64,000 nt of DNA from Pricia antarctica (GCF_900101815.1 NZ_FNAO01000001.1:124001-188000), one strand, 5' to 3'. Counted from the stretch's first letter, positions 35,894 through 45,528 are shown. Notes: generated by a model not told the origin, from the letters alone. A program made the numbers and translations.

Positions 35894-37285
35894 ATGGTAA
35901 GCAGACACATTTATTGGCAACTCATATTCCGGATACTCCTTATCTCCGCTGCTGCCATGGGATCTGGCTTCCTCTTTTTTGACGAGCAATATGTTTTATC
36001 CGTGCTTGTATTTGGTTTTTTAGTGCTACAAACCGTTTTTCTGATTCGTTATGTCAACCAGACCAACCGGAAAATCGCGTACTTCTTCGATGCCATCAAA
36101 AACGAGGATTTTACCCTGCGGTTTCCTGAAAAACTAAGCGTAAAATCCTTGGAAGAACTGAACCACAGCCTGAACATGTTGAATGCGATGATTCAGGACA
36201 TCCACCTTAAAAAGCAGGCGCAAGAGCAGTATTATCAAGAAATCTTGAAACAGGCCGATATCGGTATCCTAACCATCAATCCGAAGGGACATATTCTTTA
36301 CGCCAACCCCACGGTCGAGAAACTGTTGAATTACCGACCACTAAACCACATCAAACAACTGAACCAAGTCGACGAAAAACTGTACGGGTTGTTTGAAAAC
36401 CTAGAACCCTTTGAAAGCAAAACTTTTCAGTTGACCAACGAACGGGAGAAGATACAATTGGCGTTGAAATCCACCTCCATCAACCTGGAAAAAGAATCGT
36501 TGTTACTGGTGGTCGTTCAGGATATCCGAAGGGAACTCGACGAAAAAGAAACAGATTCGTATGTAAAATTGATCCGTGTACTGACCCATGAAATCATGAA
36601 TACAATTACCCCGATCACTTCGATTTCGGAATCCATTTTAAAATATTTCAAGAAGGATGGGCAGTTGTTGACCCCCGATGAATTTGCCGAACACCATATG
36701 AAAAGCACAATCAAAGGCTTGGAAGTCATCAAGGGGCAAGGTAACGATCTGATGGGATTTGTACAGTCATACCGTACGTTTCTTAGTGTACCGGAGCCGG
36801 AAAAGGCGCTCATTGCTGCCCAAAACCTGCTCGAAAAAATTAAGCTTTTGATGGGCGGGGATAGCGATTGGGAACAAATCGACATTGAAGTCATTGTCGA
36901 CCCCGGGGATCTGGAGCTTTTTATCGACGAAAAACAGATTACACAGGTACTTTTAAACCTCGGGAAAAACGCCCAGCAGTCCTTAAGACATCAAGAAAAT
37001 AGTGCTGCTCCGGATAAAGCATCCTCGGACGAATCAGAAAAAAAGGGGCAAATCAAGTTTTTGGCAGGTATCGACCCTAAGGGGAAGAAAATCGTAAAGG
37101 TCTGGGACAACGGTCCTGGAATTCCCCAAGAACATCTAGATGAAATTTTCGTGCCTTTCTTCACTACCAAAAATACCGGAACGGGTATCGGCCTTAGCCT
37201 TTCGAAACAAATCATGCGATTGCACGGGGGGAGTATTGAAGCCGCCTCAAAAGAGAATACGGTTTTTACGTTGACCTTTGATTGA
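35894..37285 (+). CDS. Sensor histidine kinase, NtrY-like
   Basis: The protein has 463 residues. Two membrane helices lie at ~8-28 and ~33-52, with almost no periplasmic loop, so the signal is probably sensed in the membrane or via a partner. A HAMP-like linker, then a PAS domain (~110-215), precede the phosphoacceptor H-box RVLTHEIMNTITPI with H232. The ATPase domain has NLGKNAQQSL (N box), WDNGPGIP (G1) and GTGIGLSL (G2). It is the cognate kinase of the NtrC-type regulator two genes upstream and shares its operon. Short-loop 'intramembrane sensing' kinases are often linked to ABC permeases, which fits the island. Confidence 0.92.
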   Translation: MVSRHIYWQLIFRILLISAAAMGSGFLFFDEQYVLSVLVFGFLVLQTVFLIRYVNQTNRKIAYFFDAIKNEDFTLRFPEKLSVKSLEELNHSLNMLNAMIQDIHLKKQAQEQYYQEILKQADIGILTINPKGHILYANPTVEKLLNYRPLNHIKQLNQVDEKLYGLFENLEPFESKTFQLTNEREKIQLALKSTSINLEKESLLLVVVQDIRRELDEKETDSYVKLIRVLTHEIMNTITPITSISESILKYFKKDGQLLTPDEFAEHHMKSTIKGLEVIKGQGNDLMGFVQSYRTFLSVPEPEKALIAAQNLLEKIKLLMGGDSDWEQIDIEVIVDPGDLELFIDEKQITQVLLNLGKNAQQSLRHQENSAAPDKASSDESEKKGQIKFLAGIDPKGKKIVKVWDNGPGIPQEHLDEIFVPFFTTKNTGTGIGLSLSKQIMRLHGGSIEAASKENTVFTLTFD

Positions 37286-37330
37286 GCGTTTGACCTCGCT
37301 GGACAACCAACAAAGGAGAACCACAGAAAT

Positions 37331-37669
37331 CTAGACACCAAGCTCCCTAAACGGATCCCAAAAATAGTTATCGAAATCCACGATTTGGTTATCGACCACT
37401 TTGATACCCTCGTTTTCCAAAAGCTGCTGCATCAGGTTGGTTCCATCAAAATGATGCTTTCCGGTAAGCAATCCTATTTTATTCACAACGCGATGTGCCG
37501 GTACTTCAGGCATACTCCCAGCCCCGTTCATGGCCCATCCGACCATTCTGGCACTACGGGCGGCACCGAGATATTTGGCAATGGCACCATACGAGGTAAC
37601 CCTACCCTCGGGAATCTGCCGGGCCACTTCGTAGACTTTTTGGAAGAAATTTTTGTTATCGGGATTCAT
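37331..37669 (-). CDS. Alkyltransferase-like (ATL) protein, MGMT family without active Cys
   Basis: The protein has 112 residues and consists only of the DNA-binding C-terminal domain of O6-alkylguanine transferases. The active-site PCHR of true transferases is PAHR here (A58), so it cannot take up an alkyl group. Proteins of this type bind O6-alkylguanine lesions and flag them for nucleotide excision repair. The Arg of the helix-turn-helix region (ARSARMVGWAMN) is conserved. It converges on the kinase gene and is 9 bp from the LysE gene behind it on the same strand, with which it may be cotranscribed. Confidence 0.88.
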   Translation of the reverse strand: MNPDNKNFFQKVYEVARQIPEGRVTSYGAIAKYLGAARSARMVGWAMNGAGSMPEVPAHRVVNKIGLLTGKHHFDGTNLMQQLLENEGIKVVDNQIVDFDNYFWDPFRELGV

Positions 37670-37678
37670 GTAAAAAAT

Positions 37679-38305
37679 TCAATAAATTATCCGAATCAAT
37701 GTAATCACTAACAAAACCACCATCAATCCACTTAAAATATAATTGGAGTTCTTTGAAAAACGATTGGTCTTATGTTCTAGTTTGTTAAAATAAATGGTAT
37801 ACATGTACAGCACCGAAAAAGTGCCCAGACCGGCGGCCAAAATAAAAATGGCGATATCCCAGACCTTAAACTGTATCCACCCAGAGGCGTTCCACATAAT
37901 ATTGAGACCGCTGTAATAGGGAATGGTCAATAGGTTGACAGCCGCTAAGCCTATACCCTTTAAAAAACTGTTCTTCTTACTGATTTTCACCAACTCGGGA
38001 TTGGAAACTTTATTCCGTTTAGCGGCCCAAAAAAAATACACGGCGAAAAAAGCAAAAACGACCGTGGCGACTTTCAACAGCACGGCGATCACATGAGGGT
38101 TATTATCCAAAAATCTGGAAATATAGACCGCAATGGTCGCCTGCAACATAATCATGGTAGACACCCCGATGCTAAAAATGATACCGTTCGTTTTCCCTTT
38201 CTCTACACTTACCTTTGCTGCGTTCATATTAAGCAGCCCAGGTGGCACCGTGGCCATAAACGCTGCCGAGAACGTGGCGAAGAAAAGGATGAAAAGATGG
38301 TGCAT
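37679..38305 (-). CDS. LysE/RhtB-family exporter
   Basis: The protein has 208 residues with about six hydrophobic segments and a start region (FMATVPPGLLNMNAAKVSVE) matching the LysE signature PGP/PPG near the first helix. Members export amino acids or related small molecules at the inner membrane; the substrate cannot be read from sequence. It lies upstream of the ATL gene, ending 9 bp before it. Confidence 0.85.
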   Translation of the reverse strand: MHHLFILFFATFSAAFMATVPPGLLNMNAAKVSVEKGKTNGIIFSIGVSTMIMLQATIAVYISRFLDNNPHVIAVLLKVATVVFAFFAVYFFWAAKRNKVSNPELVKISKKNSFLKGIGLAAVNLLTIPYYSGLNIMWNASGWIQFKVWDIAIFILAAGLGTFSVLYMYTIYFNKLEHKTNRFSKNSNYILSGLMVVLLVITLIRIIY

Positions 38306-38389
38306 TTCGTAGTCGTGCGTTATATTCTAAATATGAAATCTAAAATTAGGTTTAAGTCAAAAAAAAAACTGGGCCGCTAGTATAAAAAG

Positions 38390-39055
38390 CTATATTTTAA
38401 ACTGAATATACGTAATCGGCTTTCCTTTATCAAGGTACTGCTTTTCGTAAAAAGTCTGTAGCCCAATAACTTCTTTCGGACTTCCCTCATTTTTGTAGAT
38501 GTCGTGATTGGCGTAAACGATTTCCAATCCCAGACCGTGCAATAATCCTAGCGTATAGCCATGCATGAATTCACTATCCGTTTTTAAATGCATCAAACCC
38601 TTTGGACGCAGAATCTTCTTATACTTCCCTAAAAAATCTCGATTCGTCATGCGGTGTTTGGTACGCTTGTATTTAATCTGGGGGTCGGGAAAGGTGATCC
38701 ATATTTCGGATACCTCGTTTTCGGCGAAAAGTGCGTCTATCATTTCGATTTGGGTACGAAGAAAGGCTACGTTTTCAAGCTTTTCTTCTAAAGCAGTCTT
38801 GGCGCCGCGCCACAAACGGGCCCCTTTTATGTCTATGCCGATGAAGTTTTTATCGGGATGGAGTTGGGCGAGGCCTACGGTATACTCGCCCTTACCACAG
38901 CCGAGTTCGAGCACTATGGGGTGGTCGTTGCCAAAATGGGACGCCCAGTTTCCTTTGTAGGAAAATCCGCTCTTGACCGCATCCCTATCGGGTTGGATAA
39001 CGTTTTTAAACTGTTCGTTTTCCTTGAACCTTTTGAGCTTGTTTTTGCTTCCCAT
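38390..39055 (-). CDS. trmB: tRNA (guanine-N7-)-methyltransferase
   Basis: The protein has 221 residues. The S-adenosylmethionine site is LELGCGKGEYTVGLA (~50-64), followed by FIGIDIKGARLW. The family-specific WITFPDPQIKYKRTKHR (~120-136) carries the catalytic Asp and tRNA-binding basic residues, and an ELGCGKG…H…TDSE order is kept throughout. The enzyme makes m7G46 in the variable loop of tRNAs. The basic N-terminus (GSKNKLKRFKE) is normal for Bacteroidota TrmB. It is monocistronic, 84 bp from the LysE gene. Confidence 0.95.
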   Translation of the reverse strand: MGSKNKLKRFKENEQFKNVIQPDRDAVKSGFSYKGNWASHFGNDHPIVLELGCGKGEYTVGLAQLHPDKNFIGIDIKGARLWRGAKTALEEKLENVAFLRTQIEMIDALFAENEVSEIWITFPDPQIKYKRTKHRMTNRDFLGKYKKILRPKGLMHLKTDSEFMHGYTLGLLHGLGLEIVYANHDIYKNEGSPKEVIGLQTFYEKQYLDKGKPITYIQFKI

Positions 39056-39234
39056 TACTTTATATTACGATTTCTATCTTGAAATTTACAGAGCGGAAAA
39101 TTTTAGCCATACTCCATAAAATAGGCTTGACACACGCCAATCGCTAAGCGCATAAATATTGGGCATATAGCACAGGTCGATCAGCGAAGTGCTAACAACC
39201 AGTAAAATTAATGAAAACTTACGTGAAGAAATAA

Positions 39235-40293
39235 CTATGGGTTCACCTTGACCTTACTCTTCTCCAAAGTAAACGAAAACTCGGACCCTACCTCTATTTC
39301 ACTCTCGACATAAATCTTTTCTTCGTGGGCCTCGATGATGTGTTTTACGATGGCAAGCCCTAGACCTGACCCTCCTTCTTTACGGCTTCCGCTTTGGTCG
39401 ACCCTGTAGAAACGTTCGAAAAGACGGGGTATATAACGTTTCGGAATGCCTTCGCCGTTGTCGGTGATCCTGACAATCACCTTGTTTTTGATCAGGTTTT
39501 CGACACTAACTTCCGTTGTACCGTCGCGCCGACCATATTTCAAGGAGTTGACCAGCAAGTTCGTAATGACGCGCTGTATCTTCTCCTTATCGGCATACAC
39601 GTGGATCGGCCGGGAATAGTCCATATCAAAAGTGAGTACGATGTTCTTTTTTTCCGCTTTCATTTCCAACAGGTCGAAGACACTTTGGATCAACTCTACG
39701 ATGTCGAAATTTTCTTTTTCCAAATGGAGTTCGCCGACTTCCAGCTTTGTGATCAGGTCAAGGTCCTTTATTATATATATGAGCCTATCCACCCCTTTAC
39801 TGGCGCGTTGCAGGTATTTTTTGCGCACATTCTTATCGTTCATCGCACCATCCAACAAGGTTTCGATATAGCCTTGAACGGTAAATAGTGGGGTCTTGAG
39901 TTCGTGCGAGACATTCCCCAAAAAATCCTTCCTATATTCTTCGCGCACCTTTAGGGTATCGATTTCAACCTTCTTGTCTTTGGCGAACTTTTCGAGTTCT
40001 TCGGTCAGCGTGCGCATATCGGTCGTAATCGGGTCGGAAGTTAAGGTCGAAGATTCCAAAAGGGCAAAATCGTCATAGATCTGTTTTATCTTCCGGTAAA
40101 TAAATTTTTCTATGCGTACCTGAAGAATGAAAAAGGATATTAAAAAAAGTAGTACTGTGGATAGCACAACGATCAAAAGATCGAAAGTGTCGAAAAAGAA
40201 GAGTAGCGTGCCCAAGACCAAGGCGAAAACCGACGCTATAAAAAGGGAGGACCGCAGGGCGAACCGATAGGATCGTTTTAGCTTGATGGCCAT
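39235..40293 (-). CDS. PhoR-like sensor histidine kinase
   Basis: The protein has 352 residues. Two adjacent N-terminal helices (~12-35, ~38-55) are followed by a short linker, the H-box FLGNVSHELKTPLFTVQGY (~128-146) and an ATPase domain with NLLVNSLKYG, DNGEGIP and GSGLGLAIV. Its ATG overlaps the stop of the OmpR-type regulator by one base (TAATG), so the pair is coupled. Domain layout and coupling fit PhoR. The pho-box-like repeats beyond the regulator support this, but phosphate sensing is inferred. Confidence 0.85.
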   Translation of the reverse strand: MAIKLKRSYRFALRSSLFIASVFALVLGTLLFFFDTFDLLIVVLSTVLLFLISFFILQVRIEKFIYRKIKQIYDDFALLESSTLTSDPITTDMRTLTEELEKFAKDKKVEIDTLKVREEYRKDFLGNVSHELKTPLFTVQGYIETLLDGAMNDKNVRKKYLQRASKGVDRLIYIIKDLDLITKLEVGELHLEKENFDIVELIQSVFDLLEMKAEKKNIVLTFDMDYSRPIHVYADKEKIQRVITNLLVNSLKYGRRDGTTEVSVENLIKNKVIVRITDNGEGIPKRYIPRLFERFYRVDQSGSRKEGGSGLGLAIVKHIIEAHEEKIYVESEIEVGSEFSFTLEKSKVKVNP

Positions 40294-40979
40294 TACAACA
40301 CGAACTTATATCCTACCCCTTTGACCGTCTTGAAATGGGCTGACCCGATTTTTTCGCGCAGCTTGCGAATATGAACGTCTATGGTGCGACCACCTACGAC
40401 CACTTCACTGCCCCAAACGCGATCTAAAATGGTTTCGCGTTTGAACACCTTATTGGGCTTAGAGGTCAAAAGGGCCAATAGTTCGAATTCCTTTCTCGGC
40501 AAGATGAGCTCTTTGCCACGGTTTACGATTTTATATTCCTCTCGATTGATGACAATATCGCCGACCTTGGTAATATCGTCTTGCGTTCCGTCATCTTCCT
40601 TGAGCCTTCTAAGCAGGGCCTTTACTTTACTTACCAGAACCTTTGGCCTGATCGGTTTGTTAATGTAGTCATCTGCCCCTGCGTCAAGACCGGCCACTTG
40701 GGAATAGTCTTCGCCCCGCGCCGTCAGAAAAGTGATGATGGTATTTTCGAGTCCCTTGATCTTGCGTATTTTCTCGCAGGCCTCCATACCATCCATTTCC
40801 GGCATCATTACATCGAGAATGATCAAGTGCGGCTCCTTTTTTTTGGCCATGGCGACCCCTTCTATCCCATTTTTTGCCGTGAAGACCTGATAGCCTTCCG
40901 AGGTTAGGTTATAACCCACGATCTCAAGAATGTCGGGTTCGTCATCTACTAAAAGTATCTTGATGTCTTTCTTTTTCAT
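40293..40979 (-). CDS. PhoB-like OmpR-family response regulator
   Basis: The protein has 228 residues. The receiver has the acidic pocket VDDEPD, phosphoacceptor Asp in LIILDVMMPEMDG (~54) and Lys in NKPIRPK (~105). The C-terminal winged helix (LILPRKEFELLALLTSKPNK … GGRTIDVHIRKLREKIG) is typical of PhoB/OmpR regulators. It is the first gene of the coupled pair. The upstream region shared with the divergent lipoprotein gene contains 11-bp-spaced TAACG repeats (41060-41119), the spacing of PhoB sites. Other OmpR-type roles are possible. Confidence 0.87.
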   Translation of the reverse strand: MKKKDIKILLVDDEPDILEIVGYNLTSEGYQVFTAKNGIEGVAMAKKKEPHLIILDVMMPEMDGMEACEKIRKIKGLENTIITFLTARGEDYSQVAGLDAGADDYINKPIRPKVLVSKVKALLRRLKEDDGTQDDITKVGDIVINREEYKIVNRGKELILPRKEFELLALLTSKPNKVFKRETILDRVWGSEVVVGGRTIDVHIRKLREKIGSAHFKTVKGVGYKFVL

Positions 40980-41059
40980 GGGATGTTGCTATAGGTTAAC
41001 CCGTCGAAGATAAAGATAATACCGCTATCGAAGACCGACTTAACATTGATTTAATGTCG

Positions 41060-41075
41060 TAACGTTTAGCTAACG
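41060..41075. promoter_or_regulatory. Pho-box-like direct repeat, distal
   Basis: TAACGTTTAGCTAACG holds two exact TAACG words with an 11-bp period, the period of PhoB half-sites. It lies 80 bp from the regulator start and 99 bp from the lipoprotein ATG and could serve either divergent gene. Confidence 0.5.
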
Positions 41076-41103
41076 GTATTGCAATATAGGTTTAATGTGG
41101 GGG

Positions 41104-41136
41104 TAACGTGGGTTTTACGGCGGTACTCTTTATTTG
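41104..41136 (+). promoter_or_regulatory. Pho-box-like repeat and -7 element of the lipoprotein gene
   Basis: TAACG (41104) and TTACG (41115) are 11 bp apart. TTTATTTG at 41129-41136, followed by CAGTG, approximates the -7 box TAnnTTTG. The same ordered arrangement (TAACC, TTACG, TTTCTTTGCAGTG) aligns without gaps at 45602-45639. Confidence 0.55.
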
Positions 41137-41173
41137 CAGTGTTCAATAACAGCGTTAAACTCAAACGATAATT

Positions 41174-42607
41174 ATGAAATTAAAAACGAAAACAATGAAA
41201 AAATTAGTGTTTGCAATTATGGTTTTAATGGCAGTTGTAATTTCATCCTGTAAGAAAGACGACCCGGTTGTAATCGAACCATTGGCCACTTGTGCCGATG
41301 GAGTAATGAACCAAGGCGAGACCGCTATCGATTGTGGCGGGCCAAACTGTCAACCTTGTACCCCGCCCCCGACTACGGGTGCAACTTGCGACGATGGCAT
41401 TAAGAACGGAGATGAAACCGATGTAGATTTCGGGGGTTCTTGCAGCGAAACTATTACCGTTTCCGGCGAAATTACCGGCGATACCACTTGGATGGCCAAA
41501 AACATTTACCTTTTGGCAGGTAAGGTAGTTGTGGGCAAGGGAGTGACACTCACCATTGAACCAGGTACTATTATAAAGGGGAAACCAGGTTCGGGTTCCC
41601 TGGCCTCTGCCCTTATCGTACAAAGGGATTCCAAGATTATGGCCGAAGGAACCGCCGAAAAACCCATCGTATTTACTGCCGAATCCGATAACATCGGCGT
41701 TGGCCAGACCATGGGCACGAACCTTGACCAAAACAACAGGGGTCTTTGGGGTGGTGTTATTGTATTGGGAAGGGCTTCGGCTTCGCTAAAGGGCGATGTT
41801 ACCGAAATACAGATAGAGGGTATTCCCGCTACGGATACCTTTGGACTATATGGTCCTGGCGAAGCGCTGAACGACGCTGACGATTCGGGTACATTAAAAT
41901 ATGTTTCCATTCGCCACGGCGGGGCCTTGATCGGGGAAGGGAACGAAATTAACGGACTAACCTTGGGCGCCGTAGGTTCGGGTACAACTATCGATAACAT
42001 AGAAGTAGTTGCGAACGTTGACGACGGCATCGAGTTTTTTGGTGGTACCGTAAACGCTACTAACCTTTTTATCTGGGCACAGGCCGACGACGGGCTTGAT
42101 ATCGACCAAGCATATTCTGGTACCATTGACAACGGAGTGGTCGTAGATGGCGACGAGTCAGATAATGGTCTTGAGATTGATGGTCCGGAAGGATCTCTCA
42201 CCGGTTCGTTCACGGTAAAGAACATAACACTTTTTGGTAATGCGATCGCCCCCGGTGGAAAATACGCCGATTACAGAAGTAATGCCATGGGCACTACCGA
42301 AAATGTTTATGCTATTGGTTTCCCTGCCGATAAAAAAGCACAATTGAGCAGCAATCAGGTAGCGCAAAACTTAATGGACGGGTTATTGGTGTTCACAGAT
42401 TGGCAAATCGTTGGCTTTGATGGTTCCATTTTTGCGGAAGCCCCTTCAGTGCCAGATGGCGAAAGTCCCATTATAGTAAATCCAGATCTGTTAACAAGGG
42501 CCAATACATGGACCAAAATGGTAACGGAAGGCAGCCAAACAGTAGGTGCGGACCTATCGGTTTTCGCTTGGACCTACGCGAATACCAAGGCCGGACTCGG
42601 ACTTTAA
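41174..42607 (+). CDS. Lipoprotein with right-handed beta-helix, predicted Pho-regulated
   Basis: The protein has 477 residues from this ATG; a second ATG seven codons in (MKKLVFAIMV) is equally good. The lipobox VISSC predicts lipidation at ~29. Two related Cys-rich units follow (CADGVMNQGETAIDCGG and CDDGIKNGDETDVDFGG), the second having lost one Cys. From ~100 to the end the chain has many hydrophobic turns (LTIEPGTIIKG, LWGGVIVLG, GIEFFGGTVNATNLF) typical of parallel beta-helix surface proteins. It precedes a TonB receptor in the same direction and follows a divergent PhoB-like regulator, so a role in nutrient capture at the surface is likely; the ligand is unknown. Confidence 0.82.
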   Translation: MKLKTKTMKKLVFAIMVLMAVVISSCKKDDPVVIEPLATCADGVMNQGETAIDCGGPNCQPCTPPPTTGATCDDGIKNGDETDVDFGGSCSETITVSGEITGDTTWMAKNIYLLAGKVVVGKGVTLTIEPGTIIKGKPGSGSLASALIVQRDSKIMAEGTAEKPIVFTAESDNIGVGQTMGTNLDQNNRGLWGGVIVLGRASASLKGDVTEIQIEGIPATDTFGLYGPGEALNDADDSGTLKYVSIRHGGALIGEGNEINGLTLGAVGSGTTIDNIEVVANVDDGIEFFGGTVNATNLFIWAQADDGLDIDQAYSGTIDNGVVVDGDESDNGLEIDGPEGSLTGSFTVKNITLFGNAIAPGGKYADYRSNAMGTTENVYAIGFPADKKAQLSSNQVAQNLMDGLLVFTDWQIVGFDGSIFAEAPSVPDGESPIIVNPDLLTRANTWTKMVTEGSQTVGADLSVFAWTYANTKAGLGL

Positions 42608-42642
42608 CCTAGGCAAAGTATTAAATATAAATATATTGCCAT

Positions 42643-42668
42643 TGCCCGCCAGACTTCTTTGGCGGGCA
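42643..42668 (+). terminator. Hairpin between lipoprotein and TonB receptor genes
   Basis: TGCCCGCCA and TGGCGGGCA form a perfect 9-bp stem with an 8-nt loop, followed by TTTGG. It has a weak T tail, so partial termination or 3'-end protection of the lipoprotein mRNA is more likely than full termination. It would allow lipoprotein expression to exceed that of the receptor. Confidence 0.55.
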
Positions 42669-42699
42669 TTTGGTTTATTAAGACGCAATACCCTTAAAT

Positions 42700-45528
42700 A
42701 TGAAGATCAAATTAATACTATCAGTTTTTATTTTTTCATTCGTTCATTTGGCTTTTGCCCAAAAAGGAGAGCTAACGGGTAAATTAATAGATTCCGATTT
42801 TCAAGATCCGATTGCCTTTGCCAATGTTTTGGTCAAAGGCACGACAACAGGTACCACTTCAGATTTTGATGGTAAATATTCCCTAAATCTGGATGCAGGC
42901 ACTTACACCCTATCATATTCCTATTTGGGCTACAAAACTGTAGAGATTACCGAAGTTCTGGTCAAGGACGGGGCAGTAACAACGGTAGATGTTACGATGG
43001 AACCATTGGCAGAAAATTTGGACGAAGTCGTGGTTACCGTGAGCGTTAAAAAGAATACGGAAACCGCCGTACTTGGAATCCAGAAGAAAGCCGTAAACCT
43101 TTTGGACGGGCTATCGGCGGAGGCGTTCAAAAAATCGGGGTCAAGCGATGTGGCCAGTGCCATTAAAAGTGTTCCTGGCGTATCGGTGCAAGGCGGCAAA
43201 TATGTATATGTAAGGGGCTTGGGCGACCGTTACACCAAGTCTATTCTCAACGGGGTCGATATTCCGGGTTTGGACCCTGATAGAAATACCATTCAGTTGG
43301 ACATATTTCCCACCAATATCATCGATAATGTGCTGGTGCTAAAATCGGCATCGGCCGACCTGCCAGCAGACTTTACGGGCGGCATGGTAAATATTGTTAC
43401 CAAAGACTATCCTACCCAAAAGGAATACAGCCTTTCTGTAAGTGGTACATATAATCCCGACATGCATTTTAATGATAACTATCTGGACTATAAAGGAAGC
43501 GGTACCGATTTTTTGGCATTTGACGATGGAACGCGCGATGTGCCGATCAACAAAAATCAAGATGTACCCAATACCTTTGATTTCGACCCTAGGCTTACTA
43601 CCATTACTAAACGGTTCAACCCGGAGCTCTCGGCCATTCGTGATAAAAGCTTGATGGATTATAGTTTTGGCTTTACCGCCGGTAACCAATATAACGTAGG
43701 AGAGGGCGAAAATAGATTGGGCTTTTTAGGATCTTTTTCCTATAAGAACAGCACCGATTTTTATCAAAGCGCAGAAAATAACTTTTATAGGCGCGATTCC
43801 GACAAATCGGTTTACGAACTGGCGGTTGACAGAACACAGAAAGGTGATCTTGGCAGTAACAATGTTCTGTTAAGCGGGCTTTTGGGCACCTCTTTTAAAA
43901 CGGCAAAATCGAAGTACAAACTGAACCTCCTACATCTACAGAATGGGCAGTCCTCGGCTGGACTTTTTGATCAAATTCTAAATTTTGCCGATTTTATCGA
44001 ATATAAGAAAGATAACCTTGAATACACCCAAAGGTCTATTTCCAATGCACTGCTGAACGCCATACATACCAATGACGATGCCTCGTGGACTACGGAATGG
44101 TCATTATCGCCAACCTTATCAAAAATACAGGACAAAGATATTCGGACCACTGCCTTCAGAACAGACAACGGCGTATATTCCATACAACAAAACAATCAGC
44201 CCAAACGGATTTGGAGGGACTTGGAAGAAGTAGATGCCGTTGGCAAACTGGATTTTACCAGAAAATACCAATTGGCAAAAAAGGATGCCAAATTACAGTT
44301 CGGAGCCTATGGCTCCTATAAAAAACGTGATTTCAGTATTTTTAACTTTGAGATTCAAAGCAATAAGAATACAACGGTATATGAAGGGATTGCCGATAAC
44401 ATTCTAAATGAGGAAAATTTATGGACGGTTGCCAACAATTCCGGCTCATTTATCGATCCCGATGTTTCAATAGCGGAACCTGCAAACACCTATGGGGCTA
44501 CTCAACAGAACTTGGCGGCTTATGCGAGCAACGAATTCAAAATAGGAAACAAGTTAAGGACTATATTAGGTCTACGTATGGAGAAATTCACCTCCAAATA
44601 TACCGGTGAAGACAATAAAGACATCGACGACCCTCAAAAAGTGATTTTTGACAATCAGACCCTAATCGATAAGTTCGACTTTTTTCCGACCGCCAACCTT
44701 ATCTATGAAATGACCGATGAAATTAATTTGAGGGGCTCTTATTCGAGGACCACGGCAAGACCTTCTTTTAAAGAAGCTTCCATCGCTAAAATTTTCGACC
44801 CCTTATCAAGTTTTACTTTTATAGGGAACATTGATTTGGAGCCGACCTATGTCAATAACTTCGATTTTAGGATCGAATGGTTCGGCAAAAGTTCCGAGAT
44901 GATTGCATTGAGCAGTTTTTACAAAAAATTTCAAGATCCCATAGAACTAACCTATTTTGAAGCCTCTTCGGACAATTTTACCCCACGAAATCTAGGCGAT
45001 GCGAACGTAGTTGGATTGGAGTTCGAACTGCGCAAAAACCTTAGGTTTTTGGCGACCGCCCTGAAAAATCTGAGTATCAACATAAACACTTCGATTATAA
45101 AGTCAACACAGGTTTATAGCGAGAGCGAGCTCAATTTAAGGCAGTTGGGACTGCGCAATGGGGAAACTTTGGGAAATGATAGGGAACTTCAAGGTCAGTC
45201 GCCATTCCTAATAAATGCCGGCCTCAATTATCAAGGGCAAGAAAACAGACTTCAAATGGGACTTTTTTATAACGTACAGGGCAAAACCCTTCAGGTGGTG
45301 GGCAACGGTTTTGTTCCTGACGTATACACAATGCCCTATAATAACCTAAATTTTAATTTGACAAAATCGTTCGGTGAAAATCAGAACCAGAATATAATTT
45401 TAAAAGTCGGTAATATTTTGAAAGATGATGTAGAGAGTCAGTACGAATCTTTTAGAGCGCAGAAACAGATTTTTTCCATAAGAAGCCCGGGAACCGATTT
45501 TTCATTAGGGTATAGCATCAAATTTTAG
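42700..45528 (+). CDS. TonB-dependent receptor with carboxypeptidase-regulatory-like domain
   Basis: The protein has 942 residues. Signal peptide 1-20 ends in AFAQ. The CarboxypepD_reg-like Ig domain (~22-105) includes KLIDSDFQDPIAFANV and YSYLGYKTVEI. The plug domain (~125-230) has VYVRGLGDRYTKSILNGVDI, and the remaining ~700 residues form the 22-strand barrel, ending in the aromatic tail DFSLGYSIKF. No SusD partner follows; instead the beta-helix lipoprotein lies directly upstream. Receptors of this type import ligands across the outer membrane using TonB. The pho-like sites in the region hint at a phosphorus-related ligand, which is inference. Confidence 0.93.
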   Translation: MKIKLILSVFIFSFVHLAFAQKGELTGKLIDSDFQDPIAFANVLVKGTTTGTTSDFDGKYSLNLDAGTYTLSYSYLGYKTVEITEVLVKDGAVTTVDVTMEPLAENLDEVVVTVSVKKNTETAVLGIQKKAVNLLDGLSAEAFKKSGSSDVASAIKSVPGVSVQGGKYVYVRGLGDRYTKSILNGVDIPGLDPDRNTIQLDIFPTNIIDNVLVLKSASADLPADFTGGMVNIVTKDYPTQKEYSLSVSGTYNPDMHFNDNYLDYKGSGTDFLAFDDGTRDVPINKNQDVPNTFDFDPRLTTITKRFNPELSAIRDKSLMDYSFGFTAGNQYNVGEGENRLGFLGSFSYKNSTDFYQSAENNFYRRDSDKSVYELAVDRTQKGDLGSNNVLLSGLLGTSFKTAKSKYKLNLLHLQNGQSSAGLFDQILNFADFIEYKKDNLEYTQRSISNALLNAIHTNDDASWTTEWSLSPTLSKIQDKDIRTTAFRTDNGVYSIQQNNQPKRIWRDLEEVDAVGKLDFTRKYQLAKKDAKLQFGAYGSYKKRDFSIFNFEIQSNKNTTVYEGIADNILNEENLWTVANNSGSFIDPDVSIAEPANTYGATQQNLAAYASNEFKIGNKLRTILGLRMEKFTSKYTGEDNKDIDDPQKVIFDNQTLIDKFDFFPTANLIYEMTDEINLRGSYSRTTARPSFKEASIAKIFDPLSSFTFIGNIDLEPTYVNNFDFRIEWFGKSSEMIALSSFYKKFQDPIELTYFEASSDNFTPRNLGDANVVGLEFELRKNLRFLATALKNLSININTSIIKSTQVYSESELNLRQLGLRNGETLGNDRELQGQSPFLINAGLNYQGQENRLQMGLFYNVQGKTLQVVGNGFVPDVYTMPYNNLNFNLTKSFGENQNQNIILKVGNILKDDVESQYESFRAQKQIFSIRSPGTDFSLGYSIKF

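Noticed and set aside
41506-42225. 239-codon open frame on the minus strand inside the beta-helix lipoprotein gene
   Set aside because: Pro/Ser-rich composition of a shadow frame; the plus-strand frame has a lipobox and beta-helix repeats.
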